Below, in pieces: positions 19,135-28,123 of a DNA stretch of 64,000 bases; within the stretch, counting starts at the first letter, position 1; each line of letters opens with the position of its first letter. The notes under the pieces are model-generated. The model ran no database searches, was not told where the DNA came from, and saw only the letters and a list, made by a program, of their open reading frames with translations. The DNA is from Echinicola shivajiensis (lineage in GTDB: Bacteria; Bacteroidota; Bacteroidia; Cytophagales; Cyclobacteriaceae), in NCBI RefSeq assembly GCF_018642165.1, contig NZ_JAHHZM010000002.1:248001-312000 (forward strand). The letters run 5' to 3'. Position numbers and translations under genes: made by a program.

Positions 19135-21567
19135 TTATAAACCAACATTTCTGCTGGTCCTACCAATTAGCCTCTCAAATAGACTCCGTTTTCGATCTTC
19201 CTTATAATATCCATAGCCATATCCTCCATAGGTCAATTCCTTGCCTGAAACATCATTGATTACTGCGTAGAGATGTGGCTGGCCAAGTTTTCTTTTCAGT
19301 TTGTTGATTTCACTGATAAAAGAAATCTTACTGTAATTGTACCTTATCATGAACAAGGTTAAATCAACCAATTGAAGTATTTCTAGGGTTTCACTGACTA
19401 GTCCCAAAGGAGGAGTGTCCAGGATTACTACATCATATTTGGCTTGGAGTTCTCTAATTAAATTCTCAAAATGACTACTTACTAATAGTTCAGAAGGATT
19501 AGGAGGTATTGGTCCAGCCACAAGTATATCAAGATCTTTATATTTGGTGGTTTGAATGACGCTAGAAAGGTCACTGTTTTGCATGCTCAAATATGTACTT
19601 AGGCCTATATCATTTTTCAGTTCAAAATCCCCAAATATTTTGGGCTTGCGCATGTCACAACCGACCAGTATTGTCTTTTTGTTGTTTAATGAAAAGGTTG
19701 AGGCCAAGTTAATGGCACAGAAGGTTTTTCCTTCTCCACTTATGCTTGAAGTAAGGGCAATGGTTACTCTTTTTTCTTTGGGGCTTATGAAATGAATGTT
19801 GGTTTTAAGGGACCTAAATGATTCCGTTATTGCAGATTGAGGTTCGTTTAAAACAACTAGGTTGGATTTGTACTTGTTTCTACCTATTTGAGTAAGAACA
19901 GGTACGTTTAGCTTTTTCTCTACCTCATTAAGGTCCCTAATATTTTGATTAAACATATATGCCAGTGTAATTATGCTGAAAGGGATTACGATCCCGGCAA
20001 TTAAGGCTATTATATAATTGGTCAAATAGGGTAGGGTAATTGGCGTTGAACCTGGACCTGCATATTCCACTATTTTGTTTGTAGTGGTGTTTGAGGCAAG
20101 AGAGATGGCTGATTCTGCCCTTCTTTGCAATAAGAAGGTGTAAATGCTCTCATTGATGGCGAATTGACGCTGAATTCTCAAAAGGTTTTGCTCTGTATAT
20201 GGAAGTTTACTGAAATCAGACTCCATCTTTCTTATCCTGCTTTGTAGATCTGCAATTGCCTGATCAGTAGTTTTTCCAGCATTTTGTATGACTTCCCGGA
20301 TGGATGAAGTGAGGTCCTTAATCTTTTTATTGACCTCTTTGACAGATGGGGATGCTTCCTTAAGGTAAACCATCAATCTAGACTTATCTGATTGTAGTTT
20401 GATTAAGTTGTCAATAAGCGTATTTAAAATAGGGTCATCAATACCCAGACCAGAAGGCATAACTATTTCATTATAATCTTCCTTGCTCAAGTAATCTTGT
20501 AGATTTTGATAATATTCCTTTTTGTATTGATGTTGGGCCAGCTCACTTTCCAAATTGGAGATTCTGTCAAACATAGAATTTCCCTCTGAACCAATATTGT
20601 AGGTTTTATGACTGCTTCTATAGTTTTGAAGTCTGTTCTCTATAAAACCCAAGGAGTCTGACACACCAGCTATCTGATTGTCAATGAAATCAACTGTATT
20701 GCTAGCCAATTTGTTTTTTTCCAATAGTTCATGCTCCAGATAAATTTCCATCAACTGGTTAAGGTAATCGATACCCTTTTGGGCATTTTTGGTGATGAGG
20801 GAAAGCCCCAAAATAGTTGAGTTGGGGTCCATTGGAAAAATCTGAAGGTTTTCTCCCGTATACTGTGCAACCAGACTATTTTGTGACCTGATTTTTATGA
20901 GATATTCTCCAGAAGGAGTTTTATATTTTTCATTTAGGGAAACCTTAATGCGCAAATCATCCACCTCCAACCATTCTCCAAAAGGAAACGCCTTCATCCT
21001 TAAAAAGGGCTTCGGGATCTCAACGGTCCTGCCAGTTTCTGGAGAATACCTATTATATAAATCCTCAGGGAGATCTAAAACATAGCTTGTTGGACTTTCC
21101 CAGGTGATATTGATTATTGTTTCAGTTAGCTGGGGGTGTTTCCAGTCCACTTCCACCTCAATGGGAGCCGACTTATAAACTTCTATGGGAATTTGTAAAT
21201 CTGTACTATAGTATTCAACATCAAAATCCAATCTTTCCAGTGCTCCTCGAGCCATAGGTTTGGATTTCATCGTAATAGACTCATTGGACATTTGATCACC
21301 GGAATATCTTTTTCCTGTAGCTAATCCTGTTAGATCCAGAATACCCGCATTTGGATTGTCCTCTTTGATTAAAAACTTACTTTCTACTTTGTATTGGGGT
21401 GTTACAAATTTGTTGGCAATAAATGCAGCAGCCAAGGCTACAATTATTGACAGTAAAAAATATGGCCAAAATTTAAAATAACGGAGCAAATAGTCCTTCG
21501 CATTAAATGACTGGACCTCTGCTTCCTCTAAATAGTCCTCTGATGTATTTTTAGGGATAAGTTTCAT
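19135..21567 (-). CDS. Wzc-like polysaccharide co-polymerase with BY-kinase domain
   Basis: 810 residues. The N-terminal Wzz domain has a transmembrane helix at about 35-53, followed by a long periplasmic coiled-coil region (about 270-470) and a second helix at about 515-540. The C-terminal BY-type tyrosine kinase has Walker A SISGEGKTF (Gly611-Thr615), Walker A' VGCDMRKP (about 635-642) and Walker B VVILDTPP (about 713-720). It ends with a tyrosine cluster (Y780, Y783, Y785, Y787, Y788). It controls chain length and export together with the Wza-like lipoprotein; autophosphorylation of the cluster would regulate assembly. It heads the second EPS transcription unit, about 200 bases downstream of the shared 28-bp motif. 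Confidence 0.9.
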   Translation of the reverse strand: MKLIPKNTSEDYLEEAEVQSFNAKDYLLRYFKFWPYFLLSIIVALAAAFIANKFVTPQYKVESKFLIKEDNPNAGILDLTGLATGKRYSGDQMSNESITMKSKPMARGALERLDFDVEYYSTDLQIPIEVYKSAPIEVEVDWKHPQLTETIINITWESPTSYVLDLPEDLYNRYSPETGRTVEIPKPFLRMKAFPFGEWLEVDDLRIKVSLNEKYKTPSGEYLIKIRSQNSLVAQYTGENLQIFPMDPNSTILGLSLITKNAQKGIDYLNQLMEIYLEHELLEKNKLASNTVDFIDNQIAGVSDSLGFIENRLQNYRSSHKTYNIGSEGNSMFDRISNLESELAQHQYKKEYYQNLQDYLSKEDYNEIVMPSGLGIDDPILNTLIDNLIKLQSDKSRLMVYLKEASPSVKEVNKKIKDLTSSIREVIQNAGKTTDQAIADLQSRIRKMESDFSKLPYTEQNLLRIQRQFAINESIYTFLLQRRAESAISLASNTTTNKIVEYAGPGSTPITLPYLTNYIIALIAGIVIPFSIITLAYMFNQNIRDLNEVEKKLNVPVLTQIGRNKYKSNLVVLNEPQSAITESFRSLKTNIHFISPKEKRVTIALTSSISGEGKTFCAINLASTFSLNNKKTILVGCDMRKPKIFGDFELKNDIGLSTYLSMQNSDLSSVIQTTKYKDLDILVAGPIPPNPSELLVSSHFENLIRELQAKYDVVILDTPPLGLVSETLEILQLVDLTLFMIRYNYSKISFISEINKLKRKLGQPHLYAVINDVSGKELTYGGYGYGYYKEDRKRSLFERLIGRTSRNVGL

Positions 21568-21936
21568 GACTGTTGTATTTTTTGCCCCTTGCCAGATAGA
21601 AGAATGTATTAAATGTTTCCCTTTTGGTTTTTAGGGTATTTGGAGTTTGGACTTTTATATACTTTCGATTCAAACATGGTTTTGCTTAGGATTTCAAATT
21701 GTCGCATTCCTACAGAATCAATGGTTTAATTTAATTTTTTGATCTTAAATATCCTATTTTTGTACATTAAAAAATGAATTATAAATACATAAAAAGGTAA
21801 AATATATTGAAAAAATATGTTTTTACCCTAATAGCGACCTAAGCAGTTTTATTTATAGGATATTTAGTTAGGAATGCGTCAAGTGGACTAAAATTATGAG
21901 GTAGAATCATTGCCATAATTTTAATTTGAAAGCCCA
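21568..21936. other. Regulatory spacer between two EPS transcription units
   Basis: 369 bases without a gene. It holds the motif at 21768-21795 (listed separately) and an inverted repeat at 21890-21922 (AAAATTATG against CATAATTTT, 15-base loop). The repeat lies directly after the pyruvyl transferase stop and may be a weak terminator or a leader hairpin. No clear TAnnTTTG promoter is seen on the minus strand. Confidence 0.55.
21768..21795 (-). promoter_or_regulatory. EPS-associated AT-rich motif, copy 1
   Basis: Plus-strand sequence is T, six A, TGAATT, A, TAAATACA, T, five A. Twenty-six of its 28 bases match copy 2 at 25303-25330 in the same orientation. It is about 200 bases upstream of the Wzc-like gene. 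It may be an operator or promoter element shared by the two EPS units (inference). Confidence 0.5.
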
Positions 21937-23097
21937 CTATACTTGTTCAATATTATCTTTTTCCATAGTGATTTGTTGAAGTGTTGAATGCCAAAGTTCT
22001 TTGTTCATATTAATGAATTGGTCAATTAAATTTTCCCTTTTTGAAAACTCACTTTGGCTCCAGTTTTCTATTAATGAAATCAGTTTATGATTAAATTCCT
22101 GCTGGTTGTCCTTTTCCAGTCGGATGCAATATTCGGGTATTCCAATTCGAGAAAAGAGGTCTCTACCCTTGCTTCTTGGTGTTGGATTTTTATTGTACCG
22201 TTCTACATTAATTACCAGGGTGTTTGAAAGCTTCATGGCAAAGATGGAACTATGAAACCTGTCTGTAATAAGTATATCTATTTTGCTAAATAAGTTGATA
22301 TGGTCAATTACAAAATCCTCGTAAATATGAAGACTTTTTCTTCTGTCAATAAACTGGTATTGATCGGAGTGCTCCTTTAATAGGTTAGTAATGTCTTGAA
22401 TTATTTTGTCGTCTGTGATTTCAATAAGGACCACTTTTTTCTTCAGTTTGCTGCTTTTGTTGGTCTTTAGTTTGATGTCCTTTTCAAAATCATATAGGAA
22501 TGTTGGATCAGATATCTTATCGAGATCTTCCACTCCAATTTCCTTGAGTAGGTCATAGGTGACACTATCCCTCACCAAGACTTTTTTATAGTCATTTAAC
22601 AAGCTGCCTAATACATCTTTTTTGTTTAGAAACTCTGATTCATGAGTGAGAGGGTCTACTGAGGCAGAAATGGAAACTTTTTTAGCCTTTATTTCGCCAG
22701 GAAGGAAATATATATGAGGTAGTACATTCCCCAATTTTTCTGAATGCATCCAGACAGTATCACTGCCTGTGAAGATATAGTCATATGCCTGGTCATTGAT
22801 ATATTGGATTTGCTTATTCAAATCTTCATGTTCGCAAAGTTTTGAAACGGCAAGGTGTTTATTCACGAACTTCCTAATTGAATTATACTTGGCGAATTTT
22901 CGGTATCTGAAAAATGGAGGTTTAACACTGAAAAATCCTCTTTCAACTTTCTCCCTGTTGGCTGGGATTAAGTTGATGATTTCCACTTTTGCCCCTGGAA
23001 ATCCCTTTATTAGCAAATTAAAGACACAAAATGCTTGTATCACAGACCCAGGGTTTATGGAGTAATGGAAGGTTAAAATGCCGATTTTCATAATCAA
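21937..23097 (-). CDS. Polysaccharide pyruvyl transferase family protein
   Basis: 386 residues matching PF04230. The N-terminus has KIGILTFHYSINPGSVIQAF; the middle has YIFTGSDTVWM and KVSISASVDP; the C-terminal half has KIDILITDRFHSSIFAMKLSN, typical of the GT-B-like pyruvyl transferase fold. The family uses phosphoenolpyruvate to put ketal-linked pyruvate on sugars, giving negative charge, although some members have other roles. Cytoplasmic. It overlaps the beta-propeller gene by four bases and probably ends the first EPS transcription unit. Confidence 0.8.
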   Translation of the reverse strand: MIMKIGILTFHYSINPGSVIQAFCVFNLLIKGFPGAKVEIINLIPANREKVERGFFSVKPPFFRYRKFAKYNSIRKFVNKHLAVSKLCEHEDLNKQIQYINDQAYDYIFTGSDTVWMHSEKLGNVLPHIYFLPGEIKAKKVSISASVDPLTHESEFLNKKDVLGSLLNDYKKVLVRDSVTYDLLKEIGVEDLDKISDPTFLYDFEKDIKLKTNKSSKLKKKVVLIEITDDKIIQDITNLLKEHSDQYQFIDRRKSLHIYEDFVIDHINLFSKIDILITDRFHSSIFAMKLSNTLVINVERYNKNPTPRSKGRDLFSRIGIPEYCIRLEKDNQQEFNHKLISLIENWSQSEFSKRENLIDQFINMNKELWHSTLQQITMEKDNIEQV

Positions 23098-24263
23098 TTG
23101 GTTTTTAAAGAATAATAATATCCGTCCCAGCTTCCGATATATATATCACCGGATTGATTGATGACCGGAACAGACAATATCTTATTGTTTTCAAATTGCC
23201 AGATGATTTCAAGGTCCTGATTTAATTTGATCAGTCGTCCACTACTTGTGCCATCCTTGGTAGAAAGCAAAAGGTTGTTTTCACCATCAAGAGTGGGGGT
23301 GATCCAAAGGCCCCTGCTGACATTATTAATTTGTTTACTTTTTATTATTTCTCCTTTCGAAGTATTTACCTTATAGATATATCCCTGGAGATCACAGAAA
23401 AATATGGTGGATCCATCTCTGGAAACGGCACAGGAGCCTCTTATTGCACCTGTAGATATTTCCCATTTGATGTTCCCTTGTGAATCAAGAGCGCATACCA
23501 GGCCTTTACTTTCTCCTTTAGCAAAGAAGAAGTAGACTTGCTTTTTGATATGGCACACAACAGGATTGCCCCAGGGCTCCCAGAAAAGTTTTATTTTCTT
23601 TTTCCAGTTGAGTTTCCCTTCCTTGGTGAAGCAATGGGCATATCCTCTTCTTGACGCACAATAGATATGGTTATCTTCGTCTATGGCAACTCCTGAAAGC
23701 TGGTACCTTGGAAATCCTAAATCATATTGCCAAAGGGTTTTTCCTTGGGCATCCAAGCAGTGCAGTCCTGTACCAAATCCAGTTATGAAAATTCTTCCAT
23801 CTGTGTAGTTGGGGGAGCTCCAGGATTTATAGACTATGTTTTTCTTCTTTTTAATATCATAGGTAAATGGGAAATGTATTAGGGAGTTTACTTTCTTGCT
23901 GTTTTTAAGCCGTCCCTTTTGAATAGAGAGGTTTTTTTGCCACAATAATTCTCCGTTTAAGTTGATGCAATAGAAATACCCATCTCCTCCAGCAAAATAC
24001 ACCTTGTCTTCCAGTAGAAGGGGGGAGGAATATATTTTTTCTTTTGTCAGAAAGGACCATCTGATATTTCCATCCTTATCAAGGGAGTAAAAATTTCCAC
24101 TGTGTGATCCAAAATATAAGTTTCCATCCTTATCTGTTACTGCTGTGGATTCTGCTCCATATATGGGATTGGTATTCAAAAACCTTTTCCAATTAACAAC
24201 AGGAGTTTTATTTCCTGTGATAAAATCTTGCTGCGCATTTCTGTATTTATTGAAAAGAAACAT
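23094..24263 (-). CDS. PQQ-like beta-propeller repeat protein
   Basis: 389 residues made of about seven repeats of the PQQ/WD-like type: DKDGNLYFGSHSGNFYSLD, GEGYFYCINLNGELLWQ-like strands (seen as GGDGYFYCINLNGELLWQ), DGRIFITGFGTGLHCLDAQGK, ENNLLLSTKDG, and GDIYIGSWDGYYYSL at the end. No signal peptide or lipobox is visible, so it looks cytosolic, unlike BamB-type relatives. No PQQ-enzyme catalytic residues could be recognised. Its role is unknown; a scaffold or sensor for the EPS machinery is a guess. It overlaps the pyruvyl transferase gene by four bases and follows the export lipoprotein gene by 114 bases. Confidence 0.75.
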   Translation of the reverse strand: MFLFNKYRNAQQDFITGNKTPVVNWKRFLNTNPIYGAESTAVTDKDGNLYFGSHSGNFYSLDKDGNIRWSFLTKEKIYSSPLLLEDKVYFAGGDGYFYCINLNGELLWQKNLSIQKGRLKNSKKVNSLIHFPFTYDIKKKKNIVYKSWSSPNYTDGRIFITGFGTGLHCLDAQGKTLWQYDLGFPRYQLSGVAIDEDNHIYCASRRGYAHCFTKEGKLNWKKKIKLFWEPWGNPVVCHIKKQVYFFFAKGESKGLVCALDSQGNIKWEISTGAIRGSCAVSRDGSTIFFCDLQGYIYKVNTSKGEIIKSKQINNVSRGLWITPTLDGENNLLLSTKDGTSSGRLIKLNQDLEIIWQFENNKILSVPVINQSGDIYIGSWDGYYYSLKTN

Positions 24264-24377
24264 ATCAATAATTGTTAAATCAGTTGGCGTTGGAATAAGG
24301 CTATTTACTGGACTTAATTATCAACTCTGGTTTAATTAGGTTTATATGAGTTAGGTATATATCCCTTTTTTTGAGAA

Positions 24378-25193
24378 TCAATTGGTGGCAGTGTAAACCA
24401 GTAGGCCTACAGTGACAAGGCTAACCAATAATTGGAAGGTTTGGATTAATGTAGCTCCCGTGCCCAATTCTCGTACTTTCATAGGTTCCACATAAATAAG
24501 GTCGTTTGGCTTAAGGAAGTAAAACTCAGATTCCATAATGTCCTTGTTATTAAGGTTGATGGTATGGTTTTTTGATCCCTCAGGGTATTGTCTTATTAAA
24601 TGTACTTGGTCTCTATTGGCATAAATGGTTAGGTCTCCAGCATTGGCAATAGCTTCAAATATGGTAACTCGGTTTTGTAAAAGGGTGTATTTTCCAGGTC
24701 TCAGAAATTCCCCCAAGGCACTGTACCTTATTCCTCCCAACCTAACACGTACAAAAAACTCATTAGCTACAATGTATTCTCTTAGCTTTTCCTCAATAAG
24801 CAGCTTAGCCTCTTTGGTGGTGAGCCCAACCAGGGAAATCTCTCCAATCAATGGAAGTTCGACCATGCCATTATCATCAATAGAATAACCTTGTAGGAAA
24901 AATACATCCCCACCACTCATAAGTCCACCACTGGCCATTCTACTAGTTGTAAGGGCATTTGGATCACTAAAAATCATATTTATTTCTGGACTCGTGGTTC
25001 TTATGGAAATATCCACCACGTCATTGTACAATAAATAGTAATCTTCAACTTTATGTACTACTTGTTCCCCTTGTCTCGAAACGAATTCCTCCTTGCCTTC
25101 ATCTTGCAGATAGATTACCTTCTTATTGGATATGCAGCTGAATACACAAATTGAGAACAAAGTAATTAGCACTAATATTTTTATAGGTTTCAT
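24378..25193 (-). CDS. Polysaccharide export lipoprotein (Wza-like)
   Basis: 271 residues. A lipoprotein signal with lipobox VFSC ends at Cys19. A Poly_export domain (PF02563) follows: LLYNDVVDISIRTTSPE, then VELPLIGEISLVGLTTKEA, with SLBB-like ridges GGIRYSALGEFLRPGKYTLLQNRVTIFEAI. The C-terminus has a hydrophobic stretch (TGATLIQTFQLLVSLVTVGLLVY), as in outer-membrane export proteins of this phylum. It forms the outer-membrane or periplasmic exit channel for the EPS with the Wzc-like partner. First gene of the locus; copy 2 of the shared motif is about 110 bases upstream. Confidence 0.9.
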   Translation of the reverse strand: MKPIKILVLITLFSICVFSCISNKKVIYLQDEGKEEFVSRQGEQVVHKVEDYYLLYNDVVDISIRTTSPEINMIFSDPNALTTSRMASGGLMSGGDVFFLQGYSIDDNGMVELPLIGEISLVGLTTKEAKLLIEEKLREYIVANEFFVRVRLGGIRYSALGEFLRPGKYTLLQNRVTIFEAIANAGDLTIYANRDQVHLIRQYPEGSKNHTINLNNKDIMESEFYFLKPNDLIYVEPMKVRELGTGATLIQTFQLLVSLVTVGLLVYTATN

Positions 25194-25302
25194 GCTTTAA
25201 TATTTCAAAATGATCAATTAGGTAAAAAGTGAAAAGTTTGATAATCAGATAAATGAAAGATTAAATATAGACTATAAAAATCTATTTACCCATTTAAAAC
25301 CA

Positions 25303-25330
25303 TAAAAAATGAATTGTAAATACAAAAAAA
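25303..25330 (-). promoter_or_regulatory. EPS-associated AT-rich motif, copy 2
   Basis: Plus-strand sequence is T, six A, TGAATT, G, TAAATACA, A, five A. It differs from the copy at 21768-21795 at two positions. It is upstream of the first gene of the EPS locus, so both likely EPS promoter regions carry it. Confidence 0.5.
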
Positions 25331-25454
25331 AGTTTTTTAAAACTAAAACATGTAAAAAATAGCTTGTATTGTAATAGGCGGTAAATTATTATAGCCCCAT
25401 ATTTCCTTCAAAAGAATTAAGTTAGGATTAGCTGGTGGCTGAAAATTTCTTTCT

Positions 25455-25462
25455 TACTTTTG
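25455..25462 (+). promoter_or_regulatory. Candidate promoter -7 element of dCMP deaminase
   Basis: TACTTTTG matches the Bacteroidota -7 consensus TAnnTTTG exactly; the -33 TTTG is weak. It lies 26 bases before the ATG at 25489, which supports that start over the GTG at 25435 (upstream of the promoter). Confidence 0.5.
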
Positions 25463-25488
25463 TGAAGTTAAATTTGAAATGTTCTAAA

Positions 25489-25971
25489 ATGTCCCGACCT
25501 GATTTTGATGATATTTTTATGGAGTTGGCCGTTAACTTGGCCAAAAGGTCCCATTGTATAAAAAAACATGTGGGAGCAGTGTTGACAAAGGAGACTAGGA
25601 TTATTTCGATAGGTTATAATGGGCCTCCTTCAGGTACACATAATTGCGATGAGGAATTTCCAAAAGAAGGTTGTAGCAGAGACAGTAAGGGAAGCTGTTC
25701 CCTGGCTTTACATGCAGAACAAAACGCCATTCTTTATGCTGTTAAAAACAATGCATCAGTAGAGGGATCAACCCTGTATGTTACCCTTGCACCTTGCCTT
25801 GCCTGTGCAAGGATCATTTATTCGATGGGCGTAGCCAAGGTTATCTATATGTATTCTTATGCAGATTATAAAGGACTGCCTTCAGATGAAGGAGTGGATT
25901 TCTTAAGGAAATTTGGTGTTAAGGCGGAACAATATGAGAAAGAGATAAGCTTTGAAGATAATTTGATTTAA
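25489..25971 (+). CDS. dCMP deaminase family protein
   Basis: 160 residues from the ATG at 25489. Zinc motifs of the cytidine/deoxycytidylate deaminase superfamily: LHAEQNAILYA (catalytic HAE) and TLAPCLACARIIYS (P-C-x2-C). GYNGPPSGTHNCDEEF and CSRDSKGSC match ComEB-type dCMP deaminases, which make dUMP for thymidylate synthesis. DYKGLPSDEGVDFLRK is the usual C-terminal segment. A GTG 18 codons upstream is in frame but precedes the candidate promoter. Convergent with murB, with a 4-base overlap of the two ends. Confidence 0.85.
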   Translation: MSRPDFDDIFMELAVNLAKRSHCIKKHVGAVLTKETRIISIGYNGPPSGTHNCDEEFPKEGCSRDSKGSCSLALHAEQNAILYAVKNNASVEGSTLYVTLAPCLACARIIYSMGVAKVIYMYSYADYKGLPSDEGVDFLRKFGVKAEQYEKEISFEDNLI

Positions 25972-26987
25972 ATAAAATTAACTTCTGGGCTTAGTAAAAT
26001 ATTGAATTTCGCCTGAATATCCTTTTGAATTTTCTCTGCAAGGGCCTTTATAGTTTCACCATCTCCATTTCCATAGTTGACCAAGACTAGTGGTTGCTTC
26101 TTATGTACGCCTATGTGGCCGAAGGTTTTGCCTTTCCAACCTGATTTTTCTATCAACCAAGCAGCAGGTACCTTAACTCCGGTTTCCTGAGAGTATCCAG
26201 GAATGTCCGAATATTGCTTTTTTAATTCTTCATATTGCTCAAGGGCAATTGTTGGGTTTTTAAAGAAACTGCCGGCATTTCCAATTTCTTTAGGATTAGG
26301 AAGTTTACTTTCTCTTATTGAAATTATAGCATCACTTACAGCCTTTATGCTTAATTGATCTTCTTTGATGCCCATTTCCTTTAAGGTTTCATGGATAGCT
26401 CCATAACTAATATTGAAAACAGGTTTTTTTGAAAGCTTAAAGGTTACATGAGTAATTACATAATTGTCCTTCTCCTTATTTTTAAAAATACTTTCTCTGT
26501 AACCAAAATTGCATTTTTGCTGATCAAATAATTCTGATTTTAAGGTGTTTCTGTTAATCGCCTCCAAATGATCAAATACTGCCTTGATTTCTACCCCATA
26601 GGCACCAATATTTTGCATGGGAGACGCCCCTACAGTGCCAGGGATCAATGAAAGGTTTTCCACGCCTGCCCATTGATTTTGAATGGCTTTTAACACAAAT
26701 TCATGCCAGATTTCCCCAGCACCCACTCTTACCCAGATATGCTCATCATTTTCTTTAGTGACTTCAATTCCATTAATATCGATTTTGACCACTAAGGCAA
26801 AAACATCTTTGGTGATCAAGATATTGCTACCTCCTCCCAAGATAAATAAGGGGAGGTTTTTATACCTTGAAAATTCAATGGCTTCTATTAATTCTGCCTT
26901 GGATTTTACCTTGGTGAAAAACCGGGCTTTTTTATCAATTTGAAAAGTATTATATGGTTTTAAAGAAATGTTTTCTTGTATCTTCAT
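25968..26987 (-). CDS. murB: UDP-N-acetylenolpyruvoylglucosamine reductase MurB
   Basis: 339 residues, close to the E. coli-type MurB length. FAD-binding LFILGGGSNILIT, IPGTVGASPMQNIGAYGVEIKAVFD, YRESIFKN, NAGSFFKNP (catalytic Ser region) and the C-terminal LSPEVNFI with the catalytic Glu. It reduces UDP-GlcNAc-enolpyruvate to UDP-MurNAc with NADPH in peptidoglycan synthesis in the cytoplasm. Single gene, divergent from the aspartoacylase-family gene across a 134-base spacer. Confidence 0.95.
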   Translation of the reverse strand: MKIQENISLKPYNTFQIDKKARFFTKVKSKAELIEAIEFSRYKNLPLFILGGGSNILITKDVFALVVKIDINGIEVTKENDEHIWVRVGAGEIWHEFVLKAIQNQWAGVENLSLIPGTVGASPMQNIGAYGVEIKAVFDHLEAINRNTLKSELFDQQKCNFGYRESIFKNKEKDNYVITHVTFKLSKKPVFNISYGAIHETLKEMGIKEDQLSIKAVSDAIISIRESKLPNPKEIGNAGSFFKNPTIALEQYEELKKQYSDIPGYSQETGVKVPAAWLIEKSGWKGKTFGHIGVHKKQPLVLVNYGNGDGETIKALAEKIQKDIQAKFNILLSPEVNFI

Positions 26988-27121
26988 AGGAGATTATTGG
27001 TTGAAGTAGCTGTGGCTTTCTTTTTAGAATTATAACGCCCACAATTATTCTTCTGCGAATTAAGTAAGATTTTAAGCAATAAGAAAGTGATCTGCTTCAG
27101 GAAAATGAATTAAAGCAATTT

Positions 27122-28063
27122 ATGAAAGAAATGGTAATTAATGGGGTCCGAATAAGACCTGGTCAATCCATCAATATTGAAATAGCCATTGCCAGGCTAC
27201 CTACTCACACATTGATTGATCTGCCTGTTTTTATAGACAGGGCCAAGGATGATGGCCCAACAGTTTTGATAAGCGGCGGAGTACATGGTGATGAAATGAA
27301 CGGGATAGTGACTGTAAAAAGGATGCTAGAGGAAGGACTTTTTAAGCCAAAGAGAGGCACCATAATTTATATTCCGCTGGTTAATGTCTATGGGTTTTTG
27401 AGTAATAGTAGGACTTTTCCAGATGGGCGTGACTTAAATAGAAGTTTTCCAGGGAGTAATAAAGGATCTTTGGCATCACAGATTGCGTATATACTCACGA
27501 ACCAAATCATCCCAAATATTGATTTTGGTATTGATATGCATACTGGTGGAAGAATGCTTTCCAATTATCCCCAAGTAAGGGTGGATTTTAAGGATACCAA
27601 AGGGTTGGAACTGGCAAAGGTATTTGGAGCTAAGTTTATTATCAATTCAAATCACATTGATAAATCATTTAGAAAAGAGGCATTTAAACTTAAAAAGCAT
27701 ATTTTAGTTTATGAGGGGGGAGAATCAATGAGATTGGATGATCTTGCCATTGATGAAGCTATTTTGGGAACGAAAAGGGTGCTTGCTCACTTGGGAATGA
27801 TCGATAGGGAAATAGATCAAGGAGAGTATATTTTGATGAAAGAGAGTTCTTGGACAAGAGCAAAAATGTCCGGAATATTTACACCTATTGCCAAGGCAGG
27901 AGAAGCAGTGAAGAAGGGGCAGGTGTTGGCTAAAATATCCGATCCATATGGACAGGTTAAGGTGTCGGTAAAAAGCGGGTCAAATGGTTATATAGTTGGG
28001 GTAAATAATTCCCCGGTAGTAAATGCTGGAGATGCTATTTTCCATATCGGTAAGGGATTGTAA
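27122..28063 (+). CDS. Succinylglutamate desuccinylase/aspartoacylase family protein
   Basis: 313 residues. Zinc carboxypeptidase-like motifs: SGGVHGDEMNGI (metal His and Glu), RDLNRSFPG and GIDMHTGG (third metal ligand). The C-terminal 60 residues form a small beta domain (GIFTPIAKAGEAVKKGQVLAKI) like the barrel-sandwich end of this family. Family members hydrolyse N-acyl amino acids, but the acyl substrate cannot be read here. It is 60 bases upstream of egtB on the same strand; a functional link is possible but unproven. Confidence 0.8.
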   Translation: MKEMVINGVRIRPGQSINIEIAIARLPTHTLIDLPVFIDRAKDDGPTVLISGGVHGDEMNGIVTVKRMLEEGLFKPKRGTIIYIPLVNVYGFLSNSRTFPDGRDLNRSFPGSNKGSLASQIAYILTNQIIPNIDFGIDMHTGGRMLSNYPQVRVDFKDTKGLELAKVFGAKFIINSNHIDKSFRKEAFKLKKHILVYEGGESMRLDDLAIDEAILGTKRVLAHLGMIDREIDQGEYILMKESSWTRAKMSGIFTPIAKAGEAVKKGQVLAKISDPYGQVKVSVKSGSNGYIVGVNNSPVVNAGDAIFHIGKGL

Positions 28064-28102
28064 GGCATGTTGCAGAAAAGGTTAAACAAAAGCAATAGAT
28101 AT

Positions 28103-28110
28103 TAATTTTG
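28103..28110 (+). promoter_or_regulatory. Possible promoter -7 element of egtB
   Basis: TAATTTTG fits TAnnTTTG exactly, 13 bases before the egtB ATG. No TTTG is seen at the expected -33 position, so the assignment is weak. Confidence 0.3.
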
Positions 28111-28123
28111 GAATAGCTCAATC

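Noticed and set aside
25435-25488. GTG start of the dCMP deaminase frame
   Set aside because: The added residues are not family-like and lie upstream of the -7 element at 25455; the ATG at 25489 fits better.
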